DNA of 64,000 nt from Azospirillum formosense (GCF_040500525.1 NZ_CP159403.1:697001-761000); one strand, 5' to 3'; positions 26,364-35,508 are shown, counted from the stretch's first letter. The notes: generated from the letters alone by a model not told the origin. Numbers and translations: made by a program.

Positions 26364-27290
26364 ATGACGACTCCTACGACGACGGGCGTTCCGGAGACCC
26401 TTCCGGCCGCTTCTCCGCCGGTTTCCCAGCCGCCGCACCCGCTGGTCGAGTTCTGGTACCATTTCCGGAAGAACAAGGGGGCGATGGCCGGCCTCGCCGT
26501 GATCCTGCTGATCGCCGTGGTGGCGCTGTTCGCCGAGCTGGTGGCGCCGCACGATCCCAACATCCAGTACCGTGACGCCATCCTGGTGCCGCCGGTCTGG
26601 CAGGAAGGCGGGCGCTGGGCCTTCCTTCTCGGCACCGACGACATCGGGCGCGACATGCTGTCGCGCCTGATCTTCGGGGCGCGGCTGTCGATGATGATCG
26701 GCCTGATCGTCGTCACGCTGTCGCTGGTGGTCGGGCTTGCGCTGGGCATGATCGCCGGCTTCTTCGGCGGCGTCACCGACGCGCTGGTCATGCGCTTCAT
26801 GGACATCCTGCTGTCGCTGCCCAGCCTGCTGCTGGCCGTGGTGGTGGCGGCGATCCTCGGGCCGGGGCTGGTCAACGCCATGCTGGCCGTGTCCATCGTG
26901 GTCATCCCGCACTACGCCCGCCTGACCCGCGCCGCCGTGATGGCGGAGGCGAGCAAGGACTACGTCGTCGCCTCCCGCGTGGCGGGGGCCGGGCCGCTGC
27001 GGCTGATGCTGGTGGTGATCCTGCCGAACTGCGTGGCGCCGCTGATCGTCCAGGCGACGCTCGGCTTCTCCACGGCGATCCTGGACGCGGCGGCGCTGGG
27101 CTTCCTCGGCCTCGGCGCGCAGCCGCCGACGCCGGAGTGGGGCACCATGCTGGCCTCGTCCCTCCAGTTCCTCCAGCGCGCCCCCTGGGTCGTCACCTGG
27201 CCCGGCGTGGCCATCCTGGTGACGGTGCTGGCCTTCAACCTGCTGGGCGACGGGCTGCGCGACGCGCTCGACCCCAAGCTGAAACGCTGA
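26364..27290 (+). CDS. dppC: dipeptide ABC transporter permease
   Basis: The protein has 308 residues. A cytoplasmic N terminus with [17 protein letters not shown] precedes the first helix, then [20 protein letters not shown], and the EAA-like loop [27 protein letters not shown]. About six helices. This is the DppC/OppC half of the pore. Its stop overlaps the dppD start by one base. Confidence 0.95.
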   Translation: MTTPTTTGVPETLPAASPPVSQPPHPLVEFWYHFRKNKGAMAGLAVILLIAVVALFAELVAPHDPNIQYRDAILVPPVWQEGGRWAFLLGTDDIGRDMLSRLIFGARLSMMIGLIVVTLSLVVGLALGMIAGFFGGVTDALVMRFMDILLSLPSLLLAVVVAAILGPGLVNAMLAVSIVVIPHYARLTRAAVMAEASKDYVVASRVAGAGPLRLMLVVILPNCVAPLIVQATLGFSTAILDAAALGFLGLGAQPPTPEWGTMLASSLQFLQRAPWVVTWPGVAILVTVLAFNLLGDGLRDALDPKLKR

Positions 27291-28288
27291 TGCCTGCCAT
27301 GCCTCTTCTCGACATCAAGAACCTGTCCGTCGAGTTCACCACGCGCGCCGGCACCTTCCGCGCCGTGGACGGGATCGACCTCACCGTGGACGAGGGCGAG
27401 GTGGTGGGCATCGTCGGCGAGTCCGGGTCCGGCAAGTCCGTGACCTCGCTCGCCGTGATGGGCCTGCTCGGCTCCAACGGCACGGTGGTCGCCGACCGCA
27501 TGCAGTTCGGCGGCAAGGACCTGCTGGCGATGAGCCCGTCGCAGCGCCGGAAGATCACCGGCAAGGACGTGGCCATGGTCTTCCAGGAGCCCATGACCAG
27601 CCTGAACCCCTGCTTCACTGTCGGCTTCCAGATCATGGAGACGCTGAAGGTGCATGAGGGGCTGTCCGGCAAGGCGTTGCGCAACCGCGCCATCGAATTG
27701 CTGGAGCAGGTCGGCATCCCGGCCCCGGAAAGCCGCCTGTCGGCCTTCCCGCACCAGCTCTCCGGCGGCATGAACCAGCGCGTGATGATCGCCATCGCCA
27801 TCGCCTGCAACCCGCGCCTGCTGGTCGCGGACGAGCCGACGACGGCGCTGGACGTGACCATCCAGAAGCAGATCCTCGACCTGCTGGTCCGCCTCCAGAA
27901 GGAGTGGGGCATGGCCCTGATCCTGATCACCCACGACATGGGCGTGGTGGCGGAGACGGCGCAGCGGGTGGTCGTCATGTACGCCGGGCAGGTCGCCGAG
28001 ACGCGCCCGGTGGACGCCCTGTTCAAGGCGCCGCGCCACCCCTACACCGGCGCGCTGCTCGACGCGCTGCCGGAGCGGGCGTTGGGCAAGCGCCGGCTGC
28101 CGACGATCCCCGGCGTGGTGCCGGGCATCGGCGACCGGCCGCAGGGCTGCCTGTTCAACCCGCGCTGCCGCTTCGCCACCGACCGCTGCCGGATCGAGCG
28201 TCCGGCCCTGTTCGACGTGGACGCCGGCAAGGCGCGCTGCTTCTATCCGCTCGCCGATGCTCCGGTCGGCGCCGGGGAGGTCCTGTGA
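27290..28288 (+). CDS. dppD: dipeptide ABC transporter ATPase
   Basis: The protein has 332 residues. Walker A GESGSGKS (about 45), Q-loop [10 protein letters not shown], signature [15 protein letters not shown] and Walker [13 protein letters not shown] are present, and the C-terminal oligopeptide-transporter extension contains the Cys cluster [15 protein letters not shown], which in relatives holds an Fe-S cluster. Start codons at 27290 and 27299 are both possible. It overlaps dppC by one base and dppF by one base. Confidence 0.95.
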   Translation: MPAMPLLDIKNLSVEFTTRAGTFRAVDGIDLTVDEGEVVGIVGESGSGKSVTSLAVMGLLGSNGTVVADRMQFGGKDLLAMSPSQRRKITGKDVAMVFQEPMTSLNPCFTVGFQIMETLKVHEGLSGKALRNRAIELLEQVGIPAPESRLSAFPHQLSGGMNQRVMIAIAIACNPRLLVADEPTTALDVTIQKQILDLLVRLQKEWGMALILITHDMGVVAETAQRVVVMYAGQVAETRPVDALFKAPRHPYTGALLDALPERALGKRRLPTIPGVVPGIGDRPQGCLFNPRCRFATDRCRIERPALFDVDAGKARCFYPLADAPVGAGEVL

Positions 28289-29292
28289 TGTCCGACATCC
28301 TCACCGACGTCATGCCGGCCACCGGCCCGGTGGTCCTGGAAGCCATCCATCTGCGCAAGCACTACGCGGTCAAGCGCGGCGCCTTCAAGCCGGCGGCCAC
28401 CGTCAAGGCGCTCGACGGCGTGTCCTTCCAGCTCGAAGCCGGCAAGACGCTGGCGGTGGTCGGCGAGTCCGGCTGCGGCAAGTCGACGCTGGCGCGCTCC
28501 GTCACGATGATCGAGCCGCCGTCCTCGGGCCAGCTCCTCTATGACGGGCGCGACGTGGTCGGGCGCACCGCGTCGGAGATGAAGGAGCTGCGGCGCACCG
28601 TCCAGATGGTGTTCCAGAACCCCTACGGATCGCTGAACCCGCGCAAGACCGTGGGCTCGATCCTATCGGAGCCGCTGGTCATCAACACCCCGATGGGCAA
28701 GCAGGAGCGGCGGGAGCGGGCCGTCGCCATGATGGCGAAGGTCGGGCTGCGCCCCGATCAGGTGGACCGCTACCCGCACATGTTCTCCGGCGGCCAGCGT
28801 CAGCGCATCGCCATCGCGCGCGCGCTGATGCTGAACCCGCGGGTGGTCGTGGCGGACGAGCCGGTGTCGGCGCTGGACGTGTCGATCCAGGCGCAGGTGC
28901 TGAACCTGATGATGGATCTGCAGGAGGAGCTGAACCTCGCCTACCTATTCATCTCCCACGACCTCAGCGTGGTCCGGCACATCGCCGACGCGGTCATGGT
29001 GATGTATCTGGGCCGGCCGGTGGAGCACGGGCCGAAGGACGTGGTCTACTCCCGCCCGCGCCACCCCTACACCCGCATCCTGATGGCCGCCACGCCGCGA
29101 GTGAACCCGGCGCTGCGGGCGGAGCGGGTGATCCCGAAGGGCGAGCTGCCCTCGCCGCTGAATCCGCCGCCGGGTTGCCCCTTCCACAAGCGCTGTCCCC
29201 ACGCCACGGAGCGCTGCGCGGCCGAGGTGCCGGCGCTGCGCCCGGTGGACGAACGGCTGGTCGCCTGCCACTTCGCGGAGGAGATGGCCTGA
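28288..29292 (+). CDS. dppF: dipeptide ABC transporter ATPase
   Basis: The protein has 334 residues. Walker A GESGCGKST (about 65), Q-loop FQNPYGSLNPRKT, signature FSGGQRQRIAIARAL and Walker B VVVADEPVSALD are present, and the C-terminal CPFHKRCPHATERC belongs to the oligo/dipeptide ATPase extension. It forms the heterodimeric motor with DppD. It is last in the operon, with a hairpin right after the stop. Confidence 0.95.
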   Translation: MSDILTDVMPATGPVVLEAIHLRKHYAVKRGAFKPAATVKALDGVSFQLEAGKTLAVVGESGCGKSTLARSVTMIEPPSSGQLLYDGRDVVGRTASEMKELRRTVQMVFQNPYGSLNPRKTVGSILSEPLVINTPMGKQERRERAVAMMAKVGLRPDQVDRYPHMFSGGQRQRIAIARALMLNPRVVVADEPVSALDVSIQAQVLNLMMDLQEELNLAYLFISHDLSVVRHIADAVMVMYLGRPVEHGPKDVVYSRPRHPYTRILMAATPRVNPALRAERVIPKGELPSPLNPPPGCPFHKRCPHATERCAAEVPALRPVDERLVACHFAEEMA

Positions 29293-29300
29293 GGGCAAGA

Positions 29301-29332
29301 GGCCGCGGCGTCGTCCGTCAGGCGCCGCGGCC
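29301..29332. terminator. hairpin at the dppF/DUF3072 convergence
   Basis: A perfect 10-bp stem (ggccgcggcg/cgccgcggcc) with a 12-nt loop starts 9 nt after dppF and includes the last codons of the DUF3072 gene. No U-run follows, so it is a likely but unproven two-way terminator. Confidence 0.5.
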
Positions 29333-29611
29333 GGTCTTGTCCTGAAGGGCGTCGATGCGTTTCGAGGCTTCGGCCTTCGTCAGATCGCCGTCGAAGGACT
29401 CGCCGGCCTCCTCGCTGAGCGTCTTCAGGTAGGAGGCTTGCGCCCCGGTCATCGGCTCGTCGCCCGTGGTCCAGTCGTCGGGGTCCTTCTCGCGGTTCGA
29501 GTGGTCCGCTCCTCCGGTCGGCGCGGTCTTCGGGTTGCTCCCCGAATTCGGCGCGTCGTCGCGATGGGACTGCGGACGAGGGTCGTGATCGTCGTTGCGT
29601 TTCGTGTTCAT
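29318..29611 (-). CDS. DUF3072 small protein
   Basis: The protein has 97 residues. An acidic, Asn/Asp/His-rich, probably disordered N terminus (1-45) is followed by the DUF3072 core: DDWTTGDEPMTGAQASYLKT and LTKAEASKRIDALQDKTGRG. The function of the family is unknown. aaggaac lies 6 nt before the ATG. A GGAAC-N17-TGTT element ends about 33 nt upstream, which suggests general stress control. Confidence 0.85.
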   Translation of the reverse strand: MNTKRNDDHDPRPQSHRDDAPNSGSNPKTAPTGGADHSNREKDPDDWTTGDEPMTGAQASYLKTLSEEAGESFDGDLTKAEASKRIDALQDKTGRGA

Positions 29612-29643
29612 GAATTGTTCCTTTTCGCTGGAAACGTCTGTCG

Positions 29644-29669
29644 AACAGCGGCCGCCGGGGATTGGTTCC
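29644..29669 (-). promoter_or_regulatory. EcfG-like promoter of the DUF3072 gene
   Basis: Read on the minus strand: GGAAC, 17 nt, TGTT. The expected start gives a leader of about 25 nt before the ATG at 29611. One base differs from the EcfG consensus CGTT. Confidence 0.45.
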
Positions 29670-29802
29670 CGCGGGCCTGTGCCGCCGGCCTGCGCCGGTG
29701 ATTGAAGCGTCGTTGAAGCCGCAATCGGAAGACGGTACCCTTCCGCGGCCTGGGGTTTTCCCGGCCGGTCATCTGAGGACCAGCGCAAGGGGACGGAACG
29801 AA

Positions 29803-30213
29803 ATGCCGCTGATGGTGTGGAATGACAAGCTGAGCGTCGGGATCACGCAGTTCGACGAGGAGCACAAGCAGCTGGTCGCCCTGGTCAACGAGCTGTTTGA
29901 CGCCGTCCAGGCGGGGCGCAGCAAGGAGGCGCTGGGCGGCATCCTCGACAGCCTCGTCGCCTACACCAAGTCGCACTTCACCCACGAGGAGGAGCATTTC
30001 GCCCGCCTCGGCTATCCGGACCGCGACGCCCACAAGGCGGAGCACGACGCGCTGGCCAGTCAGGTGCTGGAGGTGCAGCGCAAGTATCACGCCGGAGCCA
30101 CCGCCACGCTGAGCATGGAGGTGATGAACTTCCTGAAGAACTGGCTCATCAAGCACATCCAGGGTACCGACAAGAAGTACGGTCCCTTCCTGAAGGAAAA
30201 GGGCGTGGGGTAA
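29803..30213 (+). CDS. bacteriohemerythrin
   Basis: The protein has 136 residues and forms a four-helix bundle holding a di-iron, O2-binding centre. Iron ligands are visible in FDEEHKQL (His/Glu near 21), SHFTHEEEHF (about 57-66), AEHDALASQV (His near 79) and the C-terminal KHIQGTDKKY. WNDKLSVGITQFDEEHK is a textbook start. It may buffer or deliver oxygen; that use is general for the family and not shown here. ggaacg lies before the ATG. Confidence 0.95.
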   Translation: MPLMVWNDKLSVGITQFDEEHKQLVALVNELFDAVQAGRSKEALGGILDSLVAYTKSHFTHEEEHFARLGYPDRDAHKAEHDALASQVLEVQRKYHAGATATLSMEVMNFLKNWLIKHIQGTDKKYGPFLKEKGVG

Positions 30214-30715
30214 AGGGCCATTTCCCGAAGGGCGGCCGTGGCCGTGCGCGCCCTCGCTTGATCGGGTTGGCCGATCCGCTAAACCTCCGACGTCCGACGC
30301 GGTCGGCGGCGCCGGTCAACGGCGCCTCGTGTCCCGGACCGCTTCCTTTTTCCGTTCGACGGCGGGGTTTTCCCCGCCCGCGTCGCGCATGATCCCAGCA
30401 TGGCCGTCGCCGCGCGTCGGGAACTCTTGGCCGGGGCCGGGGTTCATGACGTGACGGATGACTCCTGACAAGGCTCCGTCGTCGCGCAATTCCGGCGAAG
30501 GTGCGCCGATGAACCGATGGCCGACATGGAGCCGTCCCGCCACCAGCGCCCGGACCGACCGCGCCGGGACCGCCAACGCTTGCCGTCCCCGATTTGCCCT
30601 CCGCTCTCCTGATCCCGCCATCGCCGCCCGGCTTTCCGCGGCGCCGCCGTTATGCGCCATTGCCGCCTGAACATGACGATCCGGAGACACACGCAACCGT
30701 CACAGGGTCAAAACC
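30214..30715. other. 502-nt region before cassette 2
   Basis: A 7-bp hairpin ggcgccg-gtcaa-cggcgcc lies at 30308-30326 without a U-run. Overlapping frames on both strands exist but have no ribosome sites, and their Arg/Pro/Ala-rich composition is that of random high-GC reading. I see no certain promoter for cassette 2. Confidence 0.45.
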
Positions 30716-31369
30716 ATGGAAGAACAGTGGCTCCTCAAGGCGAAATTCGTGGCCTTCAATCTGACGATCTCGGCGTTCGTCTTCGTCCTCTACGCGCAGG
30801 GGTGGCTGGACCGGGTCCTGACCGGGCACATCGCCGTGGCGACCGCGATCATCGGCATCGTCTTCGTCGTCGGGCTGGTGATGTCGGCCTATCGGGTGTG
30901 GAAGATCGGCGGCGAGTTGGACAAGGCCAAGCTCGGCGGCGGGCGGCTGATGAAGGTCGAGAGCGAACGCGCCCTGGAAATCCGCCTGTTCTCCCGGATA
31001 TCGCACCTTCAGCACATCGCCAACGCGCTCGGCATGCTCGGCCTGATCGGCACGGCCTGGGGCTTCAGCCTGTTCGCCGCGAACATCACGCCCGACATGG
31101 TGGGCAACGCCGCCTCGGCCGGCGCCATGGTGACCACTCTGGCCAGCGGCCTGGGCGTGGCGATCTACGCCACGATGCTGGGTGGCGCCCTGTGCCTGTG
31201 GACGACCTGCAACCTGCAGCTCCTGCGCGGGGCGACCGCGTCCCTGTGCGCGCTGATCATGGACGAAGCCCACGCCCGCTCCCGGGTCGCCCCGAGGACG
31301 GGGACGCCGGAGTTCGCCGCGCCGCAGACGGCTCCCTACGGCGCACTCGGCGGTGAGGCCGCGTCATGA
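30716..31369 (+). CDS. cassette 2, gene A: MotA/TolQ/ExbB-type proton channel protein
   Basis: The protein has 217 residues and is paralogous to 6728-7471. It lacks the 40-residue Arg-rich N terminus of that copy and begins almost directly with the first helix (about 10-28). Further helices are at about 38-58, 104-124 and 142-165. Residues 108-117, LGLIGTAWGF, are the TolQ/ExbB second-helix signature; the last channel helix contains TLASGLGVAIYATMLGG. A soluble C-terminal tail of about 40 residues is unique to this copy. The stop overlaps gene B (ATGA). Confidence 0.85.
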   Translation: MEEQWLLKAKFVAFNLTISAFVFVLYAQGWLDRVLTGHIAVATAIIGIVFVVGLVMSAYRVWKIGGELDKAKLGGGRLMKVESERALEIRLFSRISHLQHIANALGMLGLIGTAWGFSLFAANITPDMVGNAASAGAMVTTLASGLGVAIYATMLGGALCLWTTCNLQLLRGATASLCALIMDEAHARSRVAPRTGTPEFAAPQTAPYGALGGEAAS

Positions 31370-32001
31370 ACGATTTCCTGGGGGAGGATCAAACCGGCGT
31401 GCTCGTCGCTCGGGATCTGCTGACGCTGCTGCTGTGCGGCTTCGTGGCCTGCGCGGTCCTGGCGGTGCCCTTCATCAACGAGGCGAAGAAAACCGAGGCC
31501 AACCAGCAGAACGAGTCCTCCTCGTCCGCCGCGGCGGGCATGGAGCCGCCGGGAAACGTCATCATCGAGGCGCGGTGGGATGACAAGCTGCGCAGCGACG
31601 TCGATCTGTGGGTGCAGGCGCCGGGCGACGTGCCGGTGGGCTATTCGAACAAGTCGGGGCTGATCTTCAACCTGTTGCGCGACGATCTGGGCGCCTACGC
31701 CGATCCCACGGAGATCAATTTCGAGACCTCCTATTCCCGTGGCATTCCTCCCGGAGAATACACGGTAAACGTGCATATGTTCCGCAATCTGGAGAATGTG
31801 TTTCCCATCTGGGTCCGGGTGGTCGCCCGCGTCAAGGCGGAGCATGAGTCGGGGGCCGCAACGATCGCCGCCACGCGCGTCCGGCTGGACCACGAAGGGC
31901 AGGAGATCACCGCCTTCCGCTTCACCCTGACGGAGCGGGGCGAACTGGTGCCGGGGTCCCTGAACGCCGTGTTCAAGCCGCTGCGCTCGGCCAAGAATTG
32001 A
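31366..32001 (+). CDS. cassette 2, gene B: ExbD-position protein with YfaP-like periplasmic domain
   Basis: The protein has 211 residues. The single helix begins VLVARDLLTLLLCGF with Asp17 in the stator position, followed by a linker longer than in copy 1 (Gln/Asn/Ser-rich, about 40-58). The periplasmic domain shares long identical blocks with copy 1: the PGNV-IEARW strand, SDVDLWVQAPGD, VGYSNKSG, IFNLLRDDLG, YSRGIPPGEY and the C-terminal KPLRS. This core conservation despite divergent linkers points to a defined binding or structural job for the domain. It is coupled to gene A by a 4-nt overlap. Confidence 0.82.
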   Translation: MNDFLGEDQTGVLVARDLLTLLLCGFVACAVLAVPFINEAKKTEANQQNESSSSAAAGMEPPGNVIIEARWDDKLRSDVDLWVQAPGDVPVGYSNKSGLIFNLLRDDLGAYADPTEINFETSYSRGIPPGEYTVNVHMFRNLENVFPIWVRVVARVKAEHESGAATIAATRVRLDHEGQEITAFRFTLTERGELVPGSLNAVFKPLRSAKN

Positions 32002-32023
32002 CCCGCCGGACCGGGAGTGCGCC

Positions 32024-32560
32024 ATGGAAAGCCTGACCGTCATCTTCGGCTTCGTCGCCGTCGTCACCCTGCTGCTCGTCCTGTCGGCCTTGCGCTGGAC
32101 GCGCAGCCCGATGGCCCGCGTGGTGATCCTGCTGCTGTTCGCCCTGCTCCTGCCGGCCGCCTACGCGGCTCCGGCGGCGCTGCTGGGCCGGGCGAAGCCG
32201 GTCACTCTGGAATGGATGGGGGCCAACGTCCGCGAGGCCAAGGTGCTGAGCGCCACGCTGGTGGAGAACGAAGCCATCTACCTCACCCTGCTCTGGGAGC
32301 AGGCGCCCAACCTCTACCGCCTGCCCTGGGACCGCCGCATGGCGGAGCAGTTGCAGGAGGCGCAGCGCGAGGCCCAGCGCAACGGCACCAACCCGATGAT
32401 GCGTCTGCCTTTCGAGCGGTCTTGGGACGACCGGGAGCCGCGCTTCTACGCGCAGCCGCAGCCGAAGATGCCGGACAAGCCCTATGAGAACGCGCCCGGC
32501 AACGGCGGGCCGGGCGGCAATCCGGGGATCGAGTTCCAGCACCCCGGCCAGCCGACCTGA
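32024..32560 (+). CDS. cassette 2, gene C: membrane-anchored partner protein, new family
   Basis: The protein has 178 residues. gggag lies 6 nt before the ATG. Two N-terminal hydrophobic helices (about 5-22 and 29-52) precede a soluble domain with KPVTLEWMGANVRE, YRLPWDRRMAEQLQEAQREAQRN (about 103-125) and a Pro-rich tail rich in Gly (YAQPQPKMPDKP). It corresponds position by position to 8066-8587. Unlike copy 1 there is a 22-nt gap to gene B. The function is unknown. Confidence 0.77.
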   Translation: MESLTVIFGFVAVVTLLLVLSALRWTRSPMARVVILLLFALLLPAAYAAPAALLGRAKPVTLEWMGANVREAKVLSATLVENEAIYLTLLWEQAPNLYRLPWDRRMAEQLQEAQREAQRNGTNPMMRLPFERSWDDREPRFYAQPQPKMPDKPYENAPGNGGPGGNPGIEFQHPGQPT

Positions 32561-32689
32561 CGTCCGGCCCTTCGGCGGCGGGGCGTTCCGGTGGTTTTCC
32601 GGCACGGCCCCCTGTGAAGGGCCCTTGAAGGCGGGGGGCGGCCTCGTCTACGGTTCCGCGATTCCGTCCGCCCGAGCAAAGAGAGTCCC

Positions 32690-33178
32690 ATGCCGTCCTT
32701 CGACATCGTGTCCAAGACCGACATCCACGAAATCGACAACGCGCTGAACGGCATGCGCCGCGAGATCGAGACCCGCTTCGACTTCAAGGGCTCGCGCTGC
32801 ACCGTGGAGCGCACCGAGAACGACATCACCCTGCTGGCCGACGACGGCCCCAAGCTGGAGCAGATGCAGGAACTGCTGCGGGTCTATGTCACCCGGCGGA
32901 AGCTGGACGCCGGTGCCCTGGACTATTCCAAGCCGCCGGAGCGGGCGGCGGGCGACGCGCTGCGCCAAGTCGTCACCGTCAAGCAGGGCATCGCCCAGGA
33001 CCTCGGCAAGACCATCGTCAAGGCGATCAAGGACGCCAAGATGAAGGTCCAGGTCTCCATCCAGGGCGACGAACTGCGCGTCACCGGCAAGAAGCGCGAC
33101 GACCTCCAGGACGCCATCGCGCTGGTGCGCGGGCTGAAGATCGAACAGCCCCTGCAATACCTGAACTTCCGGGACTGA
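32690..33178 (+). CDS. yajQ: YajQ-family nucleotide-binding protein
   Basis: The protein has 162 residues and is the full family length. It begins MPSFDIVSKTDIHEIDNAL and contains TRFDFKGS and VKQGIAQDLGKTIVKAIKD, both diagnostic of YajQ (UPF0234). Family members bind nucleotides, and in Xanthomonas a YajQ protein binds cyclic di-GMP. A cyclic di-GMP phosphodiesterase is encoded at 36783, but no link is shown. Confidence 0.95.
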   Translation: MPSFDIVSKTDIHEIDNALNGMRREIETRFDFKGSRCTVERTENDITLLADDGPKLEQMQELLRVYVTRRKLDAGALDYSKPPERAAGDALRQVVTVKQGIAQDLGKTIVKAIKDAKMKVQVSIQGDELRVTGKKRDDLQDAIALVRGLKIEQPLQYLNFRD

Positions 33179-33192
33179 CCGGAGGCACGGGA

Positions 33193-33257
33193 CCGGCGGG
33201 GTCATTCTTGCCGGCCGGCGGGTCGTTCTTGCCGGGTGGGGCGGAAATTTTTGCCGG
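33193..33257. repeat. three 21-22-nt imperfect tandem repeats after yajQ
   Basis: Units at 33193-33214, 33215-33235 and 33236-33257 share the pattern ccggcggg-tc-ttcttgccgg; the third is degenerate (gcggaaatttttgccggg). They lie between the yajQ stop and the next gene. Confidence 0.6.
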
Positions 33258-33367
33258 GCACGGGGGCGGCGGGAGAGCCGAACCGACCGGCCGCCGGCCC
33301 CTTCCCATGATGGCCCGCCCCTTGCTTGCCATGATCCGGTAGCCGAACGCCGCAGGGTCAACGCGCC

Positions 33368-33823
33368 ATGTCGATACCGGCCAACGCCGACGCTTCCCAG
33401 TTGATGCGCATCCGGGCTGAAGAGCTTCTGGAGCGCAAAGGCACGGGTGCGCCCCGGCAGGCGGGGGAACTCGCCGGTCAGTTCGCCGCGATGCTGGAGC
33501 AGCTGAACGGCGTCGGTGGCGCGGACGGCGCGGCGGCCCTGGCAGCCTCCTCCGCGGCGGGGCCGGTCACCGGGGGCTCGGCGATCGCCCACCGGCTGGG
33601 CGTGGGCGCCGTCAGCGTCTTCGCACAGAACGGTTCGGACACGGCGTCCGGCGCCCAGAGCGCCGATGCCCACACGCCCGACATGACGGCGCCCAACGCC
33701 GAGGAGGCCATGCAGGTGGTGCAGAGCGCCCTCCAGGCCGAAAGCGCGCCGAACTTCCGTTGGCTGACCACGCTGCTGACCCAGAGCGTTCCCGACCGCA
33801 TGAAGACGGGGCCGGCCCAGTAA
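33368..33823 (+). CDS. hypothetical Ala-rich protein
   Basis: The frame encodes 151 residues; aggg lies 12 nt before the ATG. The first 45 residues are helical with charged heptads (LMRIRAEELLERKG, AGELAGQFAAMLEQL); the centre is low-complexity Ala/Gly/Ser; the C terminus (EEAMQVVQSALQAESAPNFRWLTTLLTQ) is helical again. No signal or motif is visible. Coding is supported by codon bias and the absence of a better frame. Confidence 0.6.
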   Translation: MSIPANADASQLMRIRAEELLERKGTGAPRQAGELAGQFAAMLEQLNGVGGADGAAALAASSAAGPVTGGSAIAHRLGVGAVSVFAQNGSDTASGAQSADAHTPDMTAPNAEEAMQVVQSALQAESAPNFRWLTTLLTQSVPDRMKTGPAQ

Positions 33824-33865
33824 TCGCCGGCCGAGCAGCCGCCCGCAGCAACCAAAGGTGCCGGT

Positions 33866-34876
33866 TCAGCGAACCTCCAGCCGGCGCTCCAACGTGACCA
33901 CCGCGTTGCCGTCGCGGGTCAACGTCACGACGCCCCGGTAGGGCCCCTTCGGCCATCCCGACGCCGGACGCTTCAGCCCCTGGTAGGAGAACCAGACGGC
34001 CTTGTCGCCGGTGATGCCCTTGCTGTTGTCGAACAGGGTCCGCCCATCGCCGTCGAGGATGCGGATGCGCTGCGTGTCGCCGTCGCGGACGCCCATGATG
34101 TCGGACCACAGGACGAGCATAGGCGAGTCCCGGGTCAGCGTCTCCCCGGCGAATTCGCCGTGGCGGGCCGGCTCGGCCTCCGGAACGCGGCTGGTGGCGA
34201 AGCCGGCGCTGAGTCCGGCGGTCGGGCGGTAGGCCAGCGCCTTGGCCGTGGCGGCGTTCCACAGCGGCGTCATGGCCTGGCCGCAGGCCGTGAAGGGCTG
34301 CTGGCCGACGAAGGGATCGACGACCGCGCCGTTGTGGCGCACGCCGAAATGCAGATGGGGGAACTCGGTCAGTCCCGACAGCCCGACATCGCCCAGCCGT
34401 TGCCCGGCCTCCACCCGCTGGCCGGGGGTGACCGCCACGCTACCGCGCTTCATGTGCAGGTACGCGGTCTGCCAGCCGTCGCCATGATCGATGATGACGG
34501 CGTTGCCGCCCCCGACCTTCATCACCGTGTCGCGCCCGATGACGTTGACGTTCACGTCCTCCATGCCGTCACGCACCCGCAGGACGGTTCCCGCGGCGGC
34601 GGCCAGCACGGCGACGCCCTTGTCCATGGCTGTGTAGTCGGGCAGGCGGAAATCCGTTCCGTCATGCCCGTCGTAGCTCAGCCGCCCGCAGGCATGGTCG
34701 CGCCATCCGGGGCCGGAGTCCTCGTCGACGTAATTCTGGACGAAGCAGGTCTCCCCGATCCGGCACTGGATTGGCAGCCCGAAGGCCGGCGCCTCGGCGC
34801 CCGCAGGGCCGGCGAGAACCGGAACGCCCGCGAGAAGGCCTGCGGAGAGGAGGGTGGCGAGCGCCTTGCGGATCAT
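33866..34876 (-). CDS. periplasmic M23-family metallopeptidase
   Basis: The protein has 336 residues with a cleavable signal (MIRKALATLLSAGLLAGVPVLAGPAGA). A peptidase M23/LytM domain spans about 45-190: the zinc motif HDGTDFRL (near 72), VIIDHGDGWQTAYLHM (about 125-140) and HLHFGV (near 172). A further domain with a beta-rich pattern, about 230-336, has no family I recognise (ITGDKAVWFSYQGLKRP). It probably cuts peptidoglycan cross-links or, if inactive, activates amidases; the His and Asp ligands look intact. Confidence 0.9.
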   Translation of the reverse strand: MIRKALATLLSAGLLAGVPVLAGPAGAEAPAFGLPIQCRIGETCFVQNYVDEDSGPGWRDHACGRLSYDGHDGTDFRLPDYTAMDKGVAVLAAAAGTVLRVRDGMEDVNVNVIGRDTVMKVGGGNAVIIDHGDGWQTAYLHMKRGSVAVTPGQRVEAGQRLGDVGLSGLTEFPHLHFGVRHNGAVVDPFVGQQPFTACGQAMTPLWNAATAKALAYRPTAGLSAGFATSRVPEAEPARHGEFAGETLTRDSPMLVLWSDIMGVRDGDTQRIRILDGDGRTLFDNSKGITGDKAVWFSYQGLKRPASGWPKGPYRGVVTLTRDGNAVVTLERRLEVR

Positions 34877-34993
34877 GCGGGCTTCCCTGGGAGAAGGGGC
34901 GTGCGGAGAGGGCAGGGTGCGGGAAGCCCCGTTCCGGCGCAATCGCGAGGAAGCCATACGCCGCCCGGCCAAAGTCCGTTCAGCCAAAGCCCC

Positions 34994-35368
34994 TCAGCCG
35001 GCGATCAGCACCGCGAGCACTTCGGAAGCAAGGATGGCCGGCTTGATCGGCTTGCGGACCATCCGGGCGACGCCCAGCTTGGTCAGCGCCTGCATGGTCA
35101 GTTCCGGCGGCACCCGCTCGTCGATTCCGGAAAGGACGATGACCCGCAGGTCCGGGCGAAGGCTCTTGGCCGCCTGGATGACCTCGAACCCGTCATGCTC
35201 CGGCATGATGAGGTCGGTGACCAGCAGGTCGAACTCGTGGAAGGTCAACGATTCGATGGCTGCCCGCGCGTCGGAGCAGCCGGTGACGTTGTTGCCTTCC
35301 TTCTCCAGGATCTTGGTGACGATGCTGAGGGATACCGGGTCGTCATCGACGACAAGGATGTCCGCCAT
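34994..35368 (-). CDS. single-domain response regulator (CheY-like)
   Basis: The protein has 124 residues, a receiver only. Asp8-Asp9-Asp10 form the acidic pocket, Asp52 is the acceptor (LLVTDLIMPEHDG), Ser80 is in VIVLSG and Lys104 in VRKPIKP. There is no output domain, so it acts by protein binding. It is not next to a kinase; the closest hybrid kinase is at 46371. Confidence 0.93.
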   Translation of the reverse strand: MADILVVDDDPVSLSIVTKILEKEGNNVTGCSDARAAIESLTFHEFDLLVTDLIMPEHDGFEVIQAAKSLRPDLRVIVLSGIDERVPPELTMQALTKLGVARMVRKPIKPAILASEVLAVLIAG

Positions 35369-35508
35369 CGGAGCCTGCCCTCCCGTGAGCGAGTGTTTGG
35401 GTGTGCGGTTTTCCAGCCTGGATAAGGCGGGGGTGGTTTACGTCCCGTTTATGAGGGGGACGGCCATGCGTCGCCGTCAGGGCACCCCGCACCCGCGCCC
35501 GCACGGCG

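Noticed and set aside
30316..30696. Possible 126-residue minus-strand protein before cassette 2
   Set aside because: Overlaps other frames, lacks a ribosome site and has random-looking Arg/Ala/Gly composition.
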